Part shown: positions 52,880 to 61,474 of the stretch, piece after piece | Position numbering within the stretch: the stretch's first letter is position 1 | Layout: every line of letters begins with the position of its first letter | Assembly (NCBI RefSeq): GCF_001422405.1 | Contig: NZ_LMMV01000001.1 | Coordinates: forward strand, 807,275 to 871,274 | From: Pseudorhodoferax sp. Leaf267 | GTDB lineage: Bacteria; Pseudomonadota; Gammaproteobacteria; Burkholderiales; Burkholderiaceae_C | Reading direction: 5' to 3' | DNA length: 64,000 nt | Notes under the pieces: generated by a model | Database searches by the model: none | The model's input: the letters and a program-made list of their open reading frames with translations, nothing else | Told to the model about the DNA's origin: nothing | Program-made: the position numbers and the translations under genes

Positions 52880-53388
52880 AGAGAGGCACTCGCCGTGGCA
52901 TCGAAATGCTCGTCTGACGCGAAGCGGCGCGCCTGCACGTAGCCGCGCACGATGAGCGCGAAGTGCACGATCAGCAGCAGCCCGCCGAACATCATGGCGC
53001 TGTAGATGTAGGCGAACGGGATCTGGGTGACCGGGGTCTGCTGGAACATGGTGCGCTGCATGTAGAGCCAGCCGTACCAGACCATGAACCCGAAGAACGC
53101 GAACAGCAGCGCGGCCACCAGCACGCGCACCGCCATGCCGCCGCCACTCGGAAGCGCGTCCTGCAGGTTCTCCACCGCGATGTGGCCGCCGTAGCGCAGC
53201 ACCGGGCCTGCGCCCAGGAAGGTCAGCCAGATCATCATGTAACGCGCCACCTCCTCGGCCCATTCGAGCGAGGCGTTCGTGGCGTAGCGCATCACCACGT
53301 TGGTGAAGATGATGACCGACATGGAGGCCAGCAGCAGGATCAGCGCCCAGCGGTTGGCGGCGAGGAAATAGCGTTCGAAGGTGGGCAT
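52876..53388 (-). CDS. dctQ: TRAP transporter small permease DctQ (apionate-type operon)
   Basis: 170 residues with four hydrophobic segments and the DctQ signature FTNVVMRYATNASLEWAEEVARYMMIW. Its stop overlaps the dctM start (ATGA). It lies 63 bases after dctP. Confidence 0.92.
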   Translation of the reverse strand: MPTFERYFLAANRWALILLLASMSVIIFTNVVMRYATNASLEWAEEVARYMMIWLTFLGAGPVLRYGGHIAVENLQDALPSGGGMAVRVLVAALLFAFFGFMVWYGWLYMQRTMFQQTPVTQIPFAYIYSAMMFGGLLLIVHFALIVRGYVQARRFASDEHFDATASASL

Positions 53389-53451
53389 GCGCGCGCGGTG
53401 TTCAGCAGGTTGGCCCGGCGCGGGCGGCGCGCCGGGGCGGGGCGCACAGCC

Positions 53452-54429
53452 TCAGCGCACGTCCTGGATCTGCTTGATCCTGTCCGCGCCGAACTCCTTG
53501 GCGTAGGCGACGTAGGCGGGCTTGAGCGCCTCCTGGAACGCAGCCTTGTCCACGTTGCGCACGACCTGCATGCCTTCCTTTTCCAGGAGCGCGACGCCGG
53601 TCGCGTCGTCCTCGTCCACCTTCTTGCGCTGCGCCACCACGCTCAGGCGGGCCGCGTCCTGGAACACCTTTCGGTCAGCCGCGCTGACCTTGTCCCACAG
53701 CCTGTTGGACACCATCAGCAGCGCGGGCGAGTACACGTGGCCGGTCAGCGACAGATACTTCTGCACCTGCGAGAACTTGGCCGTGGTGATGATGGGGATG
53801 GGGTTCTCCTGCCCGTCCACCGTGCCCTGCTGCAGCGCACCGAACACCTCGGGGAAGGACATGGGCGTGGGCATCATGCCGAAGGTGCGGTAGCCGTCCA
53901 TGTGCACCTTGTTCTCCATGGTGCGCACCTTCAGGCCCTTGGTGTCCTCGGGCTTCATGATGGGGCGTTTGCTGTTGGTGATGTGGCGAAAGCCGTTCTC
54001 CGTCCAGGCCAGCGCAATCAGGTTCTTGGAGGGGAACTTGGTCAGCAGGTCCTGCCCGATGGGGCCGTCGAATACCTTGCGCGCATGGTCGTAGTCGCGA
54101 AACAGGAAGGGGATGTCCACCACCTTGATCTCGGGCACGAAGTTGCCGACCGGGCCGGTGGAGGTGATCACGGCGTCCTGCGTGCCCAGCTGCACCGACT
54201 CCACCATCTCGCGCTCGCCGCCCAGCGCCGAGCTGGGGAACTGCTGGCACTTGTAGCGGTTCTGCGTGTTCTTCTCGACCTCGGCGCAGAAGGTGGTCGC
54301 GCCCACTGAATAGTGCGAGCCCTGGGCAGGCGTATAGCCGATCTTGATGGTGGTCTGCGCCTGGGCGCCGGCGGCGAGCAGGGCGAGGGTGGCGGCGAGG
54401 GCGGGGCGGGTCAGATGCAGATGGGGCAT
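53452..54429 (-). CDS. dctP: TRAP transporter solute-binding protein DctP (apionate-type operon)
   Basis: 325 residues. A signal peptide is cleaved near AQAQ. The mature protein is a classical DctP-type binder with ENGFRHITNSKRPIMKPEDTKGLKVRTME (conserved arginine that binds the carboxylate) and PEVFGALQQGTVDGQENP. Its operon partners suggest a branched or four-to-five-carbon sugar acid such as D-apionate as ligand; this is inference. AAGGAGAC lies upstream of the ATG. Confidence 0.9.
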   Translation of the reverse strand: MPHLHLTRPALAATLALLAAGAQAQTTIKIGYTPAQGSHYSVGATTFCAEVEKNTQNRYKCQQFPSSALGGEREMVESVQLGTQDAVITSTGPVGNFVPEIKVVDIPFLFRDYDHARKVFDGPIGQDLLTKFPSKNLIALAWTENGFRHITNSKRPIMKPEDTKGLKVRTMENKVHMDGYRTFGMMPTPMSFPEVFGALQQGTVDGQENPIPIITTAKFSQVQKYLSLTGHVYSPALLMVSNRLWDKVSAADRKVFQDAARLSVVAQRKKVDEDDATGVALLEKEGMQVVRNVDKAAFQEALKPAYVAYAKEFGADRIKQIQDVR

Positions 54430-54466
54430 GGGTGTCTCCTTGGCTGTTGTTGGCGAATGAAAGGGC

Positions 54467-55297
54467 TCAGGTGATGCGGCGGATGCTCTCGGCGATCTCG
54501 TCGCGTTCGAAGACACCCTTCCAGTCGTCCCGCATGAGCCTGGGCTTGCCGAAGGTGATGGCCTTGTTACAGGCGTCGGAGAACTGGCCCGGTATCTCCT
54601 TGAAGATCACGGCCGACAGGATGGTCATGTGGCCCAGCAGGAAGTCGCGTGCCGCATCGGCCGGCACGCCACGGCTGACCACCTCGTCCATGGCCTCGCG
54701 CATCACGTCCAGCAGCGTGGCGCAGACGGTCTCCGACAGGCCAGGCTCCAGCAGCGCCATCTGCTCCACCGTCACGCGGTAGCTGCGCAGGATGGGCGCA
54801 TAGATGGTCTTGGCGATCTCTTCGCCCAGGTCGAAGTCGGCCGGGCTGCCCTGCATCAGCGCGCTCACGACGGACTGCGGCGCGTGGCCACCGCCGAAGA
54901 AGTCGGGCGCGCCGTCCTTGCGCAGGTCGGCGCTGAAGATCGGCGGGTGGCAGGGGTGGGCCACGAAGTACACCAGGTCGGCGCGCTCGGGCAGGTGGCC
55001 GGCGAAGGGCGCGGCAGCGTCCAGCAGCATGACCATGGTGCCGCTCGCCAGGCGCGGCGCGATCGCATGGGCGATCTTGCCGATCAAGGTGTCGGGCACG
55101 GCCAGGATCACGACCTGCGCGCCGTCCAGCGCCGCGGCCTCGTCCACGCACTCGATACCGGCCTCGTCGCGCAGCCGCTTGCGGCCCACTTCGCCCACCT
55201 CCACATGGCGCACCTGGAAGCGCGAACCCTGGAGGTTCTTGGCCAGGCGTACGCCCATCTTTCCGCCTGCGCCGAGCAGGGCAATCGTCGTTGTCAT
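54467..55297 (-). CDS. ApnO-like D-apionate oxidoisomerase candidate
   Basis: 276 residues. An N-terminal Rossmann domain (ALLGAGGKMGVRLAKNL) is followed by a C-terminal domain of the type annotated as phosphogluconate dehydrogenase-like C-terminal, the architecture of ApnO, which converts D-apionate to 3-oxo-isoapionate with NAD+. Internal landmarks are FVAHPCHPPIFSAD near residue 112 and KPRLMRDDWKGVF near the end. It is the first gene of an operon with a kinase and a RuBisCO-like protein, matching the expected pathway order. Confidence 0.75.
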   Translation of the reverse strand: MTTTIALLGAGGKMGVRLAKNLQGSRFQVRHVEVGEVGRKRLRDEAGIECVDEAAALDGAQVVILAVPDTLIGKIAHAIAPRLASGTMVMLLDAAAPFAGHLPERADLVYFVAHPCHPPIFSADLRKDGAPDFFGGGHAPQSVVSALMQGSPADFDLGEEIAKTIYAPILRSYRVTVEQMALLEPGLSETVCATLLDVMREAMDEVVSRGVPADAARDFLLGHMTILSAVIFKEIPGQFSDACNKAITFGKPRLMRDDWKGVFERDEIAESIRRIT

Positions 55298-55322
55298 CGT
55301 GTCTCCGCCACCAGTGAAATAG

Positions 55323-55360
55323 TGACCTGATGGTATGATGACTAGGTCACGATCAGGTCA
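55323..55360. promoter_or_regulatory. AGGTCA half-site array upstream of the apionate-type operon
   Basis: TGACCTGAT (55323-55331) and ATCAGGTCA (55352-55360) are perfect 9-bp inverted arms. A further AGGTCA at 55344-55349 lies 11 bp from the last one, one helical turn. TGGTATGATGA in the middle matches the FadR-family consensus TnGTnnnACnA at all but one defined position. The array sits 26-63 bp before the first gene of the operon. Confidence 0.55.
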
Positions 55361-55397
55361 GCGCTTTCCCTATCCAGGGTATTCCCGAATCAAAAAA

Positions 55398-56531
55398 TCA
55401 GCGCCGTCCGAGCTTGCGGTAGACCGTGGCCCGGCTGATGCCCAGGCGCCGAGCCGCCAGCGCGACGTTGCCGCGCGCATCGGCTACCGCCTTGCGGATC
55501 AGGTCGCTCTCCACTTGTTTGAGCGGCTGGGCGGTGCTGTCCACGCGGCCCCGCGCTCCCACCGCTTGCACCCACAGCCGCAGGCCGGACCATAGCGGCG
55601 CCTCCACGGGCCGGCCGCTGGCGTGTGCGTCGAACAGCGCCGCCTCGGGCATGGCGAACAGCGTGCTGGCGTGCTGGGCCGTGCCCGGCATCGGCGGCAG
55701 GGCCAGCATGTCGCGTGCGCCGGGGTTGGCGGCCACCACGCAGCCCTCGGCATCCAGTGCCAGCAGGCCGTCGGCATCGCCACCCAGGTGCGCGCCATGC
55801 CAGTTCAGGCGCAGCAGCAGCGCATGGGGCCGGGCCAGCACAAGCGCGTTCTCGATGCTGCGCGCCGCCTGGGCGGCCAGGTGCTTGAGCTCGGGCCGCT
55901 CGGCCACGTCGATGCCGGTCAAATCCAGCATGCCGGCGCTGTGGCCATCGGGGCCGCGCAGGGGCGCGCCGGCGCAGCTGTAGGCGCCGGTGTCGGCAAA
56001 GAAATGCTCGGCGCGGTGCAGCCAGACCGGCTGCTGCTCGATCAGCGCCGCGCCGATGGCCGTGGTGCCCACGCGTGCTTCGGACAGATCGGTGCCCGCG
56101 CGCGTGATCAGCGTGGCGCGACGGTCGTCGCGGTCGATGGCGCCCAGCGCGTCCACCACCACGCCGTCGGCATTGGTCAGGATCGGAAAGTAGCGTGTCT
56201 GCGCCAAGGCGCGGGCCAGGTGCTCCAGCACGGGGCGCGCCACGCGGGCCAGGTGGTGGTTGGCCTCGGCCGCGGCGCGTGCGCGGGCCGGCGACACGGC
56301 GTCGAAGTCCAGCCGCTGTTCGGGCCGGTGGCCATGCGCCATGCAGCGCTGCCACGAGCGTTCGATCCAGGGCGCGACGAGGCCGCCCGACGCCGCCAGT
56401 TGCCGGCCCAGCACCTGCTCGCGTGCACGCTGGACGCGCTCGGCGCGGTCGCGCGATGCAGGGGTGGTGGGCAGCAGCATGGTCATCGTGAGGGCCGCGG
56501 GATTGTGCGCCAGCGCGGGGCGCTGTTTCAT
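55398..56531 (-). CDS. GAF-Fis transcriptional regulator lacking the AAA+ domain
   Basis: About 377 residues. Residues 60-220 are an AcoR-like N-terminal GAF region (WIERSWQRCMAHG; GTDLSEARVGTTAIGAAL). A PAS-like segment (LLALDAEGCVVAANPGARDML) follows. The C-terminus is a Fis-type helix-turn-helix (ESDLIRKAVADARGNVALAARRLGISRATVYRKLGR). The sigma-54-activating AAA+ domain (GAFTGA) that normally lies between them is absent. It is divergent from coxS and probably regulates the cox cluster. The start is uncertain; an ATG at 56486 is an alternative. Confidence 0.78.
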   Translation of the reverse strand: MKQRPALAHNPAALTMTMLLPTTPASRDRAERVQRAREQVLGRQLAASGGLVAPWIERSWQRCMAHGHRPEQRLDFDAVSPARARAAAEANHHLARVARPVLEHLARALAQTRYFPILTNADGVVVDALGAIDRDDRRATLITRAGTDLSEARVGTTAIGAALIEQQPVWLHRAEHFFADTGAYSCAGAPLRGPDGHSAGMLDLTGIDVAERPELKHLAAQAARSIENALVLARPHALLLRLNWHGAHLGGDADGLLALDAEGCVVAANPGARDMLALPPMPGTAQHASTLFAMPEAALFDAHASGRPVEAPLWSGLRLWVQAVGARGRVDSTAQPLKQVESDLIRKAVADARGNVALAARRLGISRATVYRKLGRR

Positions 56532-56562
56532 TTTGAGAATTTCAATCCCGCGCGTGCGCCGT

Positions 56563-56578
56563 CTAGGGTTTCGCCTAG
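56563..56578. promoter_or_regulatory. CTAGG-n6-CCTAG inverted repeat between the regulator and coxS
   Basis: CTAGG and CCTAG flank GTTTCG in the 113-base gap between the divergent GAF-Fis regulator and coxS. It is a possible operator for either gene. No sigma-54 -24/-12 promoter is visible. Confidence 0.35.
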
Positions 56579-56644
56579 GTAAGGTCGCGTGCGGCCTCCC
56601 AACAATCGACGCGCGACCCACCCCCACCGATGGAGATACATCCT

Positions 56645-57115
56645 ATGCAGGTTCAATTGACGGTCAACGGCAAGCAGGTCTCGGTCGACGTGCCGCCGAA
56701 CACCTTGCTGGTCCAGACGATCCGCGAACACCTCAAGCTCACCGGCACCCATGTCGGCTGCGACACCGCGCAATGCGGCGCCTGCACCGTGATCCTGAAC
56801 GGGCGGGCCATCAAGTCCTGCAACGTGCTGGCCGCCCAGGTGGCCGGCGCCGAGATCACCACCATCGAAGGCCTGGCCAAGGAAGACGGCACGCTGCACC
56901 CCATGCAGGCCGCGTTCAAGGAATGCCATGGCCTGCAATGCGGCTTCTGCACGACCGGCATGGTCATGAGCGCGGTGGACCTTTGCAACCACCACCCCAA
57001 GGCGGACGAGGGCGAGATCCGCGAGCTGCTGGAGGGCAACATCTGCCGCTGCACGGGCTACCAGAACATCGTAAAGGCCGTGAAGATGGGCCAGACCAAC
57101 ATGGCTGCGGCCTGA
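56645..57115 (+). CDS. coxS: CoxS, [2Fe-2S] small subunit of a form II CO-dehydrogenase-like enzyme
   Basis: About 156 residues. The first iron-sulfur cluster is bound by cysteines in [10 protein letters not shown] (39, 44, 47) plus the SC near 59, and the second by CGFC and CRCTGY. The subunit transfers electrons from the molybdenum centre to FAD. The ATG of MQVQLTV is chosen over one five codons earlier. It begins the cox cluster. Confidence 0.92.
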   Translation: MQVQLTVNGKQVSVDVPPNTLLVQTIREHLKLTGTHVGCDTAQCGACTVILNGRAIKSCNVLAAQVAGAEITTIEGLAKEDGTLHPMQAAFKECHGLQCGFCTTGMVMSAVDLCNHHPKADEGEIRELLEGNICRCTGYQNIVKAVKMGQTNMAAA

Positions 57116-57128
57116 CAAGGGGCATGCA

Positions 57129-59498
57129 ATGGGTGCCTCTGATTTCTCCAAGCTGCCGCACATCGGCGAAGCCCTCCAGCGCAAGGAGGACTACCGCTTC
57201 TTGACTGGCGCCGGCAACTACACCGACGACATCCGCCTGGCCGACGCGGCCCAGGCCGTGTTCGTGCGCTCGCCGCATGCGCACGCCACGATCAACAGCA
57301 TCGACACCACCAAGGCCAGCGCCATGCCCGGCGTGGTGCGCATCTTCACGGGCGCCGATGTGGAGGGCAAGATGGGCGGGCTGCCGTGCGGCTGGCTCAT
57401 CACCAGCACCGATGGCCAGCCCATGAAAGAGCCGCCGCACCCCATCCTGGCCCAGGGCAAGGTGCGCTACGTGGGCGACCACGTGGCCATGGTGGTGGCC
57501 GAGACGCTGGAGCAGGCCAAGAACGCCGCCGAGGCGGTGGAGGTCGACTACGCGCCGCTGCCCGCCGTCGTCAAGGTGACGGACGCGGCCCAGGCCACGG
57601 CCCTGCACGAGGCCGCGCCCGACAACCACTGCTACAAGTGGGCGATCGGCGACAAGGCCCAGGTCGATGCTGCGTTCGCCAACGCCGCGCACGTGACCAA
57701 GCTCGACCTCGTCAACAACCGCCTGGTGCCCAACGCCATGGAGCCGCGCGCGGCCATCGGCGCCTACAACCGCGGCTCGGACGAGTACACGCTGTACGTG
57801 TCCAACCAGAACCCGCATGTGGAGCGGCTGCTGATGACGGCCTTCGTGCTGGGCCTGCCCGAGCACAAGGTGCGCGTGATCGCGCCTGACGTGGGCGGCG
57901 GTTTCGGCTCCAAGATCTTCCTGTACGCCGAGGACGTGGCACTCACCTGGGGCGCCAAGCAGATCAACCGCAGCATCAAGTGGACGGCCGACCGCAGCGA
58001 GGCCTTCGTCTCCGACGCGCACGGCCGCGACCATGTGAGCCATGCCGAGATGGCCATGGACAAGGACGGCAAGTTCCTCGCCATGCGCGTGCACACCGAC
58101 GCGAACCTGGGCGCCTACCTGTCCACCTTCTCCACGGCCGTGCCGACCATCCTGTACGCCACGTTGCTGGCCGGCCAGTACACCTGCCCGCAGATCTATG
58201 TGGAGGTGGATGCCTGGTTCACCAACACCGCGCCGGTCGATGCCTACCGTGGCGCCGGCCGGCCCGAGGCCACCTACCTGCTGGAGCGCCTGGTCAGCCG
58301 CTGCGGCTGGGAGATGAACCTGGGCCAGGACGAGATCCGCAAGCGCAACTTCATCACCCAGTGGCCCTACCAGACGCCGGTGGCGCTGCAGTACGACGTG
58401 GGCGACTACCTGCAGTGCATGACCCGCGCGCAGGCCCTGGCCGACGTCGCCGGCTTCGACGCGCGGCGCAAGGAGAGCGAGGCCAAGGGCCTCAAGCGCG
58501 GCATCGGCTACAGCAGCTACATCGAGGCCTGCGGCATCGCGCCGTCCAACATCGCGGGCGCCCTGGGGGCGCGCGCCGGCCTGTTCGAATGCGGCGAAGT
58601 GCGCGTGCACCCGACCGGCAGCGTCACCGTGTTCACCGGCTCGCACAGCCATGGCCAGGGGCATGAGACCACGTTCGCGCAGGTCGTCGCGGCCCGGCTG
58701 GGCATCGCCGTCGAGGCGGTCGACGTGGTGCATGGCGACACCGGCCGTGTGCCCTTCGGCATGGGCACCTATGGCTCGCGCTCGATCTCGGTCGGCGGCG
58801 CGGCCATCATGAAGGCGCTGGACAAGATCGAGACCAAGGCCAAGAAGATCGCCGCGCACTTGATGGAGGCCAGCGATGCCGACGTGGACTTCGCCAACGG
58901 CGAGTTCACCGTCAAGGGCACGGACAAGAAAGTCACCTTCGGCCAGGTGGCGCTGACGGCCTATGTGCCGCACAACTATCCGCTGGACAAGCTGGAGCCT
59001 GGCCTCAACGAGACCGCCTTCTACGACCCGACCAACTTCACCTTCCCGGCCGGCACCTACATCTGCGAGGTCGAGGTCGACCCGGCCACGGGCGTGGTGC
59101 GCGTGGACCGCTTCAGCGCGGTGGACGACTTCGGCACCATCATCAACCCCATGATCGTGGAAGGCCAGGTGCACGGCGGCATCGTGCAGGGCATCGGCCA
59201 GGCGCTGATGGAAAACTGCGTCTATGACGAGCACACCGGCCAGCTCCTGACCGGCTCGTTCATGGACTACGCCATGCCGCGCGCCGACGACTTCCCGCAG
59301 TTCCAGCTGGAGACCGTCTGCACGCCGTGCACGCACAACCCGCTGGGCACCAAGGGCTGCGGCGAGGCGGGCGCCATCGGCTCGCCACCGGCCGTGATCA
59401 ACGCCGTGCTGGACGCGCTGGCGCCGTTGGGCGTGAAGGACTTCGACATGCCGGCTTCGCCCGCCCGCGTCTGGGACGCCATCCAATCCGCGAAATGA
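57129..59498 (+). CDS. coxL: CoxL, molybdenum large subunit, form II type
   Basis: 789 residues. The xanthine dehydrogenase-family catalytic subunit binds the molybdopterin cytosine dinucleotide cofactor. Its active-site loop reads AYRGAGR (residues 372-378). Bona fide form I CO dehydrogenases have AYRCSFR with the copper-binding cysteine, so this is form II, whose physiological substrate is often uncertain. GGGFGSK and the conserved [19 protein letters not shown] with the catalytic Glu region near the C-terminus are intact. Confidence 0.92.
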   Translation: MGASDFSKLPHIGEALQRKEDYRFLTGAGNYTDDIRLADAAQAVFVRSPHAHATINSIDTTKASAMPGVVRIFTGADVEGKMGGLPCGWLITSTDGQPMKEPPHPILAQGKVRYVGDHVAMVVAETLEQAKNAAEAVEVDYAPLPAVVKVTDAAQATALHEAAPDNHCYKWAIGDKAQVDAAFANAAHVTKLDLVNNRLVPNAMEPRAAIGAYNRGSDEYTLYVSNQNPHVERLLMTAFVLGLPEHKVRVIAPDVGGGFGSKIFLYAEDVALTWGAKQINRSIKWTADRSEAFVSDAHGRDHVSHAEMAMDKDGKFLAMRVHTDANLGAYLSTFSTAVPTILYATLLAGQYTCPQIYVEVDAWFTNTAPVDAYRGAGRPEATYLLERLVSRCGWEMNLGQDEIRKRNFITQWPYQTPVALQYDVGDYLQCMTRAQALADVAGFDARRKESEAKGLKRGIGYSSYIEACGIAPSNIAGALGARAGLFECGEVRVHPTGSVTVFTGSHSHGQGHETTFAQVVAARLGIAVEAVDVVHGDTGRVPFGMGTYGSRSISVGGAAIMKALDKIETKAKKIAAHLMEASDADVDFANGEFTVKGTDKKVTFGQVALTAYVPHNYPLDKLEPGLNETAFYDPTNFTFPAGTYICEVEVDPATGVVRVDRFSAVDDFGTIINPMIVEGQVHGGIVQGIGQALMENCVYDEHTGQLLTGSFMDYAMPRADDFPQFQLETVCTPCTHNPLGTKGCGEAGAIGSPPAVINAVLDALAPLGVKDFDMPASPARVWDAIQSAK

Positions 59499-59500
59499 AC

Positions 59501-59605
59501 CACCCCCAGTCTTCGCGCACTGCGTGTGCTTCGCCAACCCCCTCAAGGGGGCGCCGCCAGCGGCCTGGCAGAGCCAGTTCCGCGGCGGCTGCTGGCATGG
59601 CCTGC
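59501..59605 (+). repeat. Intergenic palindromic repeat, copy C (between coxL and coxM)
   Basis: The 53-base core at 59538-59590 is nearly identical to copy A (9734-9786). The preceding CCACCCCC and CTGCGTGTG stretches also resemble copy A. It begins within a few bases after the coxL stop and accounts for most of the 198-base gap before coxM. Confidence 0.8.
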
Positions 59606-59696
59606 TCCGCGGCCTTCTGCGCCGCCACGATCGAGAAGCCGCTGAACGGACGAGGCGTGGCGGGTGCTGTCAGAGACAAGAACTGAAGGAATCAAC

Positions 59697-60488
59697 ATGT
59701 ACGCATTCACGATCGAACGCCCCGCCAGCGCGGCCGACGCCGCCAAGCTCGCCGCCGCAGGCGCGCGCCCCCTGGCCGGCGGCCAGACCCTGCTGGCCTC
59801 CATGAAGCTGCGCCTGGCCGACCCGGGCCAGCTGGTCGACCTGGGCGGCATTGCCGAACTGGCCGGCATCCAGAAGGAGGGCGACGCCATCGTCATCGGC
59901 GCGATGACCAAGCACATCACGGTGGCCAACAGCGACGTGGTCAAGGCCACGATCCCCGGCCTGGCCGACCTGGCCGCGCACATCGGCGACCGCCAGGTGC
60001 GCGCCATGGGCACGCTGGGCGGCTCAGTCGCCAACAACGACCCTGCGGCCTGCTACCCCAGCGCCGTGCTGGCCCTGGGCGCGACCGTCATCACCACGCA
60101 GCGCGAGATCGCGGCGGATGATTTCTTCACGGGCATGTTCTCCACCGCGCTGGAAGAGGGCGAGCTGATCACCGCGATCCGCTTCCCGATCCCCAAGCGG
60201 GCGGCCTACCTGAAGTTCAAGCAACCGGCCTCGCGCTTCGCGATGGTGGGCGTGTTCGTGGCCCAGTTCGATGCAGGTGCGCGCGTGGCCGTCACGGGCG
60301 CGGGCAGCTGCGTGTTCCGCCACACCGGGCTGGAGCAGGCACTGTCCAAGAACTTCACGCCCGAGGCCGCGGCCGGCGTCAAGATCGACGCGACCGACCT
60401 GAACGCCGACATCCACGCCAGCGCTGCCTACCGCGCCAACCTGGTCAGCGTGCAGGCGCAGCGGGCGGTCGCCAAGGCGCTGGGCTGA
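59697..60488 (+). CDS. coxM: CoxM, FAD-binding medium subunit
   Basis: 263 residues. Two FAD-binding motifs are seen: AGGQTLLASMK near residue 30 and TLGGSVANNDPAACYPSA near 108. AAGGAATC precedes the ATG. It receives electrons from CoxS. It is shorter than typical CoxM (about 285) mainly at the C-terminal end. The repeat upstream may influence its expression relative to coxL. Confidence 0.92.
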   Translation: MYAFTIERPASAADAAKLAAAGARPLAGGQTLLASMKLRLADPGQLVDLGGIAELAGIQKEGDAIVIGAMTKHITVANSDVVKATIPGLADLAAHIGDRQVRAMGTLGGSVANNDPAACYPSAVLALGATVITTQREIAADDFFTGMFSTALEEGELITAIRFPIPKRAAYLKFKQPASRFAMVGVFVAQFDAGARVAVTGAGSCVFRHTGLEQALSKNFTPEAAAGVKIDATDLNADIHASAAYRANLVSVQAQRAVAKALG

Positions 60489-60492
60489 CCCC

Positions 60493-60530
60493 ATCTCCCT
60501 CTCCCTCTGGGGGAGGGCAGGGGTGAGGGC
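60493..60530. repeat. Short CCCTCTCC/GGGGAGGG inverted repeat after coxM
   Basis: A CT-rich stretch and a GA-rich stretch (CTCCCTCTGGGGGAGGG) form an imperfect palindrome of a kind dispersed in many proteobacterial genomes. It fills most of the gap between coxM and the MoxR gene. Confidence 0.45.
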
Positions 60531-60574
60531 GGCGCCGCCACAATGCCCAGCCGCTGCCCTTGAAGGATCACCCG

Positions 60575-61474
60575 TTGACGACACCTTTTTCCACCATCGA
60601 CGCCCTGTCGGCCGCGCTGGCCGATGCCGGCTACTTCGCCGACCGGCGCCTCGCCACGGCCGTGTTCCTGGCCCTGAAGCTGGAGCGCCCACTGCTGCTG
60701 GAAGGAGAGCCCGGCGTGGGCAAGACCGAGCTGGCCAAAGCCCTGGCCGTGGCGCTGCAACGCCAGCTGCTGCGGCTGCAGTGCTACGACGGCCTGGAGC
60801 AGCGCGAGGCTCTCTACGAATGGAATTACGCGGCCCAGTTGCTACACATGCGCGCCGCGGAGGGCCATGAAGACGCGGCGAGCCTGGAGCGCGAGGTCTA
60901 TCAGCCGCGCTACCTCATCCGCCGCCCGCTGCTGCAGGCCTTGCAAACACCCGCACCCGGCGCCGTGCTGCTGATCGACGAGGTAGACCGTGCCGACGAG
61001 CCCTTCGAGGCCTTCCTGCTCGAATACCTGGGCGAGTACCAGGTCAGCGTGCCCGAGATCGGCACCATCCGCGCCATCGCCAGCCCCGTCACCATCCTCA
61101 CCAGCAACCGCACGCGCGAGCTCAACGACGCCGTCAAGCGCCGCTGCCTGTACCACTGGCTGGACTACCCCGAGCGCGCGCGCGAGCTGGCCATCGTGCG
61201 CGCCCAGGTGCCCCAGGCCAGCGAGTCCCTGTCGGCGCAGGTAGCCGAGGTCGTGCACCGGTTGCGCAGCGCGCCGTTCGCGGATGCCTTCCAGCGCGCG
61301 CCCGGCGTCGCCGAGAGCGTGGAATGGGCCAAGGCCCTGGTCGCGCTGGACACGCTGGCCGTGGACCCGGAGGTCATGGCCGACACGGCCGGCATCCTGT
61401 TCAAGCAGCGCGAAGACGTGGCGGCGCTGACCAGCGACATGGCAACGGCCTTGCTCAAACCTCAGGACGCCTGA
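60575..61474 (+). CDS. coxD: MoxR-family AAA+ ATPase (CoxD-like)
   Basis: About 299 residues. Walker A is LEGEPGVGKTELAKAL near residue 37 and Walker B is LLIDEVDRADE near 133, followed by sensor SNRTRELNDAVKRRC. MoxR ATPases in cox clusters help mature the molybdenum active site. The start is taken at a TTG with AAGGA seven bases upstream; a TTG five codons earlier is possible. It overlaps the next gene by one base. Confidence 0.87.
   Translation: MTTPFSTIDALSAALADAGYFADRRLATAVFLALKLERPLLLEGEPGVGKTELAKALAVALQRQLLRLQCYDGLEQREALYEWNYAAQLLHMRAAEGHEDAASLEREVYQPRYLIRRPLLQALQTPAPGAVLLIDEVDRADEPFEAFLLEYLGEYQVSVPEIGTIRAIASPVTILTSNRTRELNDAVKRRCLYHWLDYPERARELAIVRAQVPQASESLSAQVAEVVHRLRSAPFADAFQRAPGVAESVEWAKALVALDTLAVDPEVMADTAGILFKQREDVAALTSDMATALLKPQDA

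Noticed and set aside
57129-59498. Bona fide (form I) CO dehydrogenase
   Set aside because: The active-site loop is AYRGAGR, without the cysteine of AYRCSFR.
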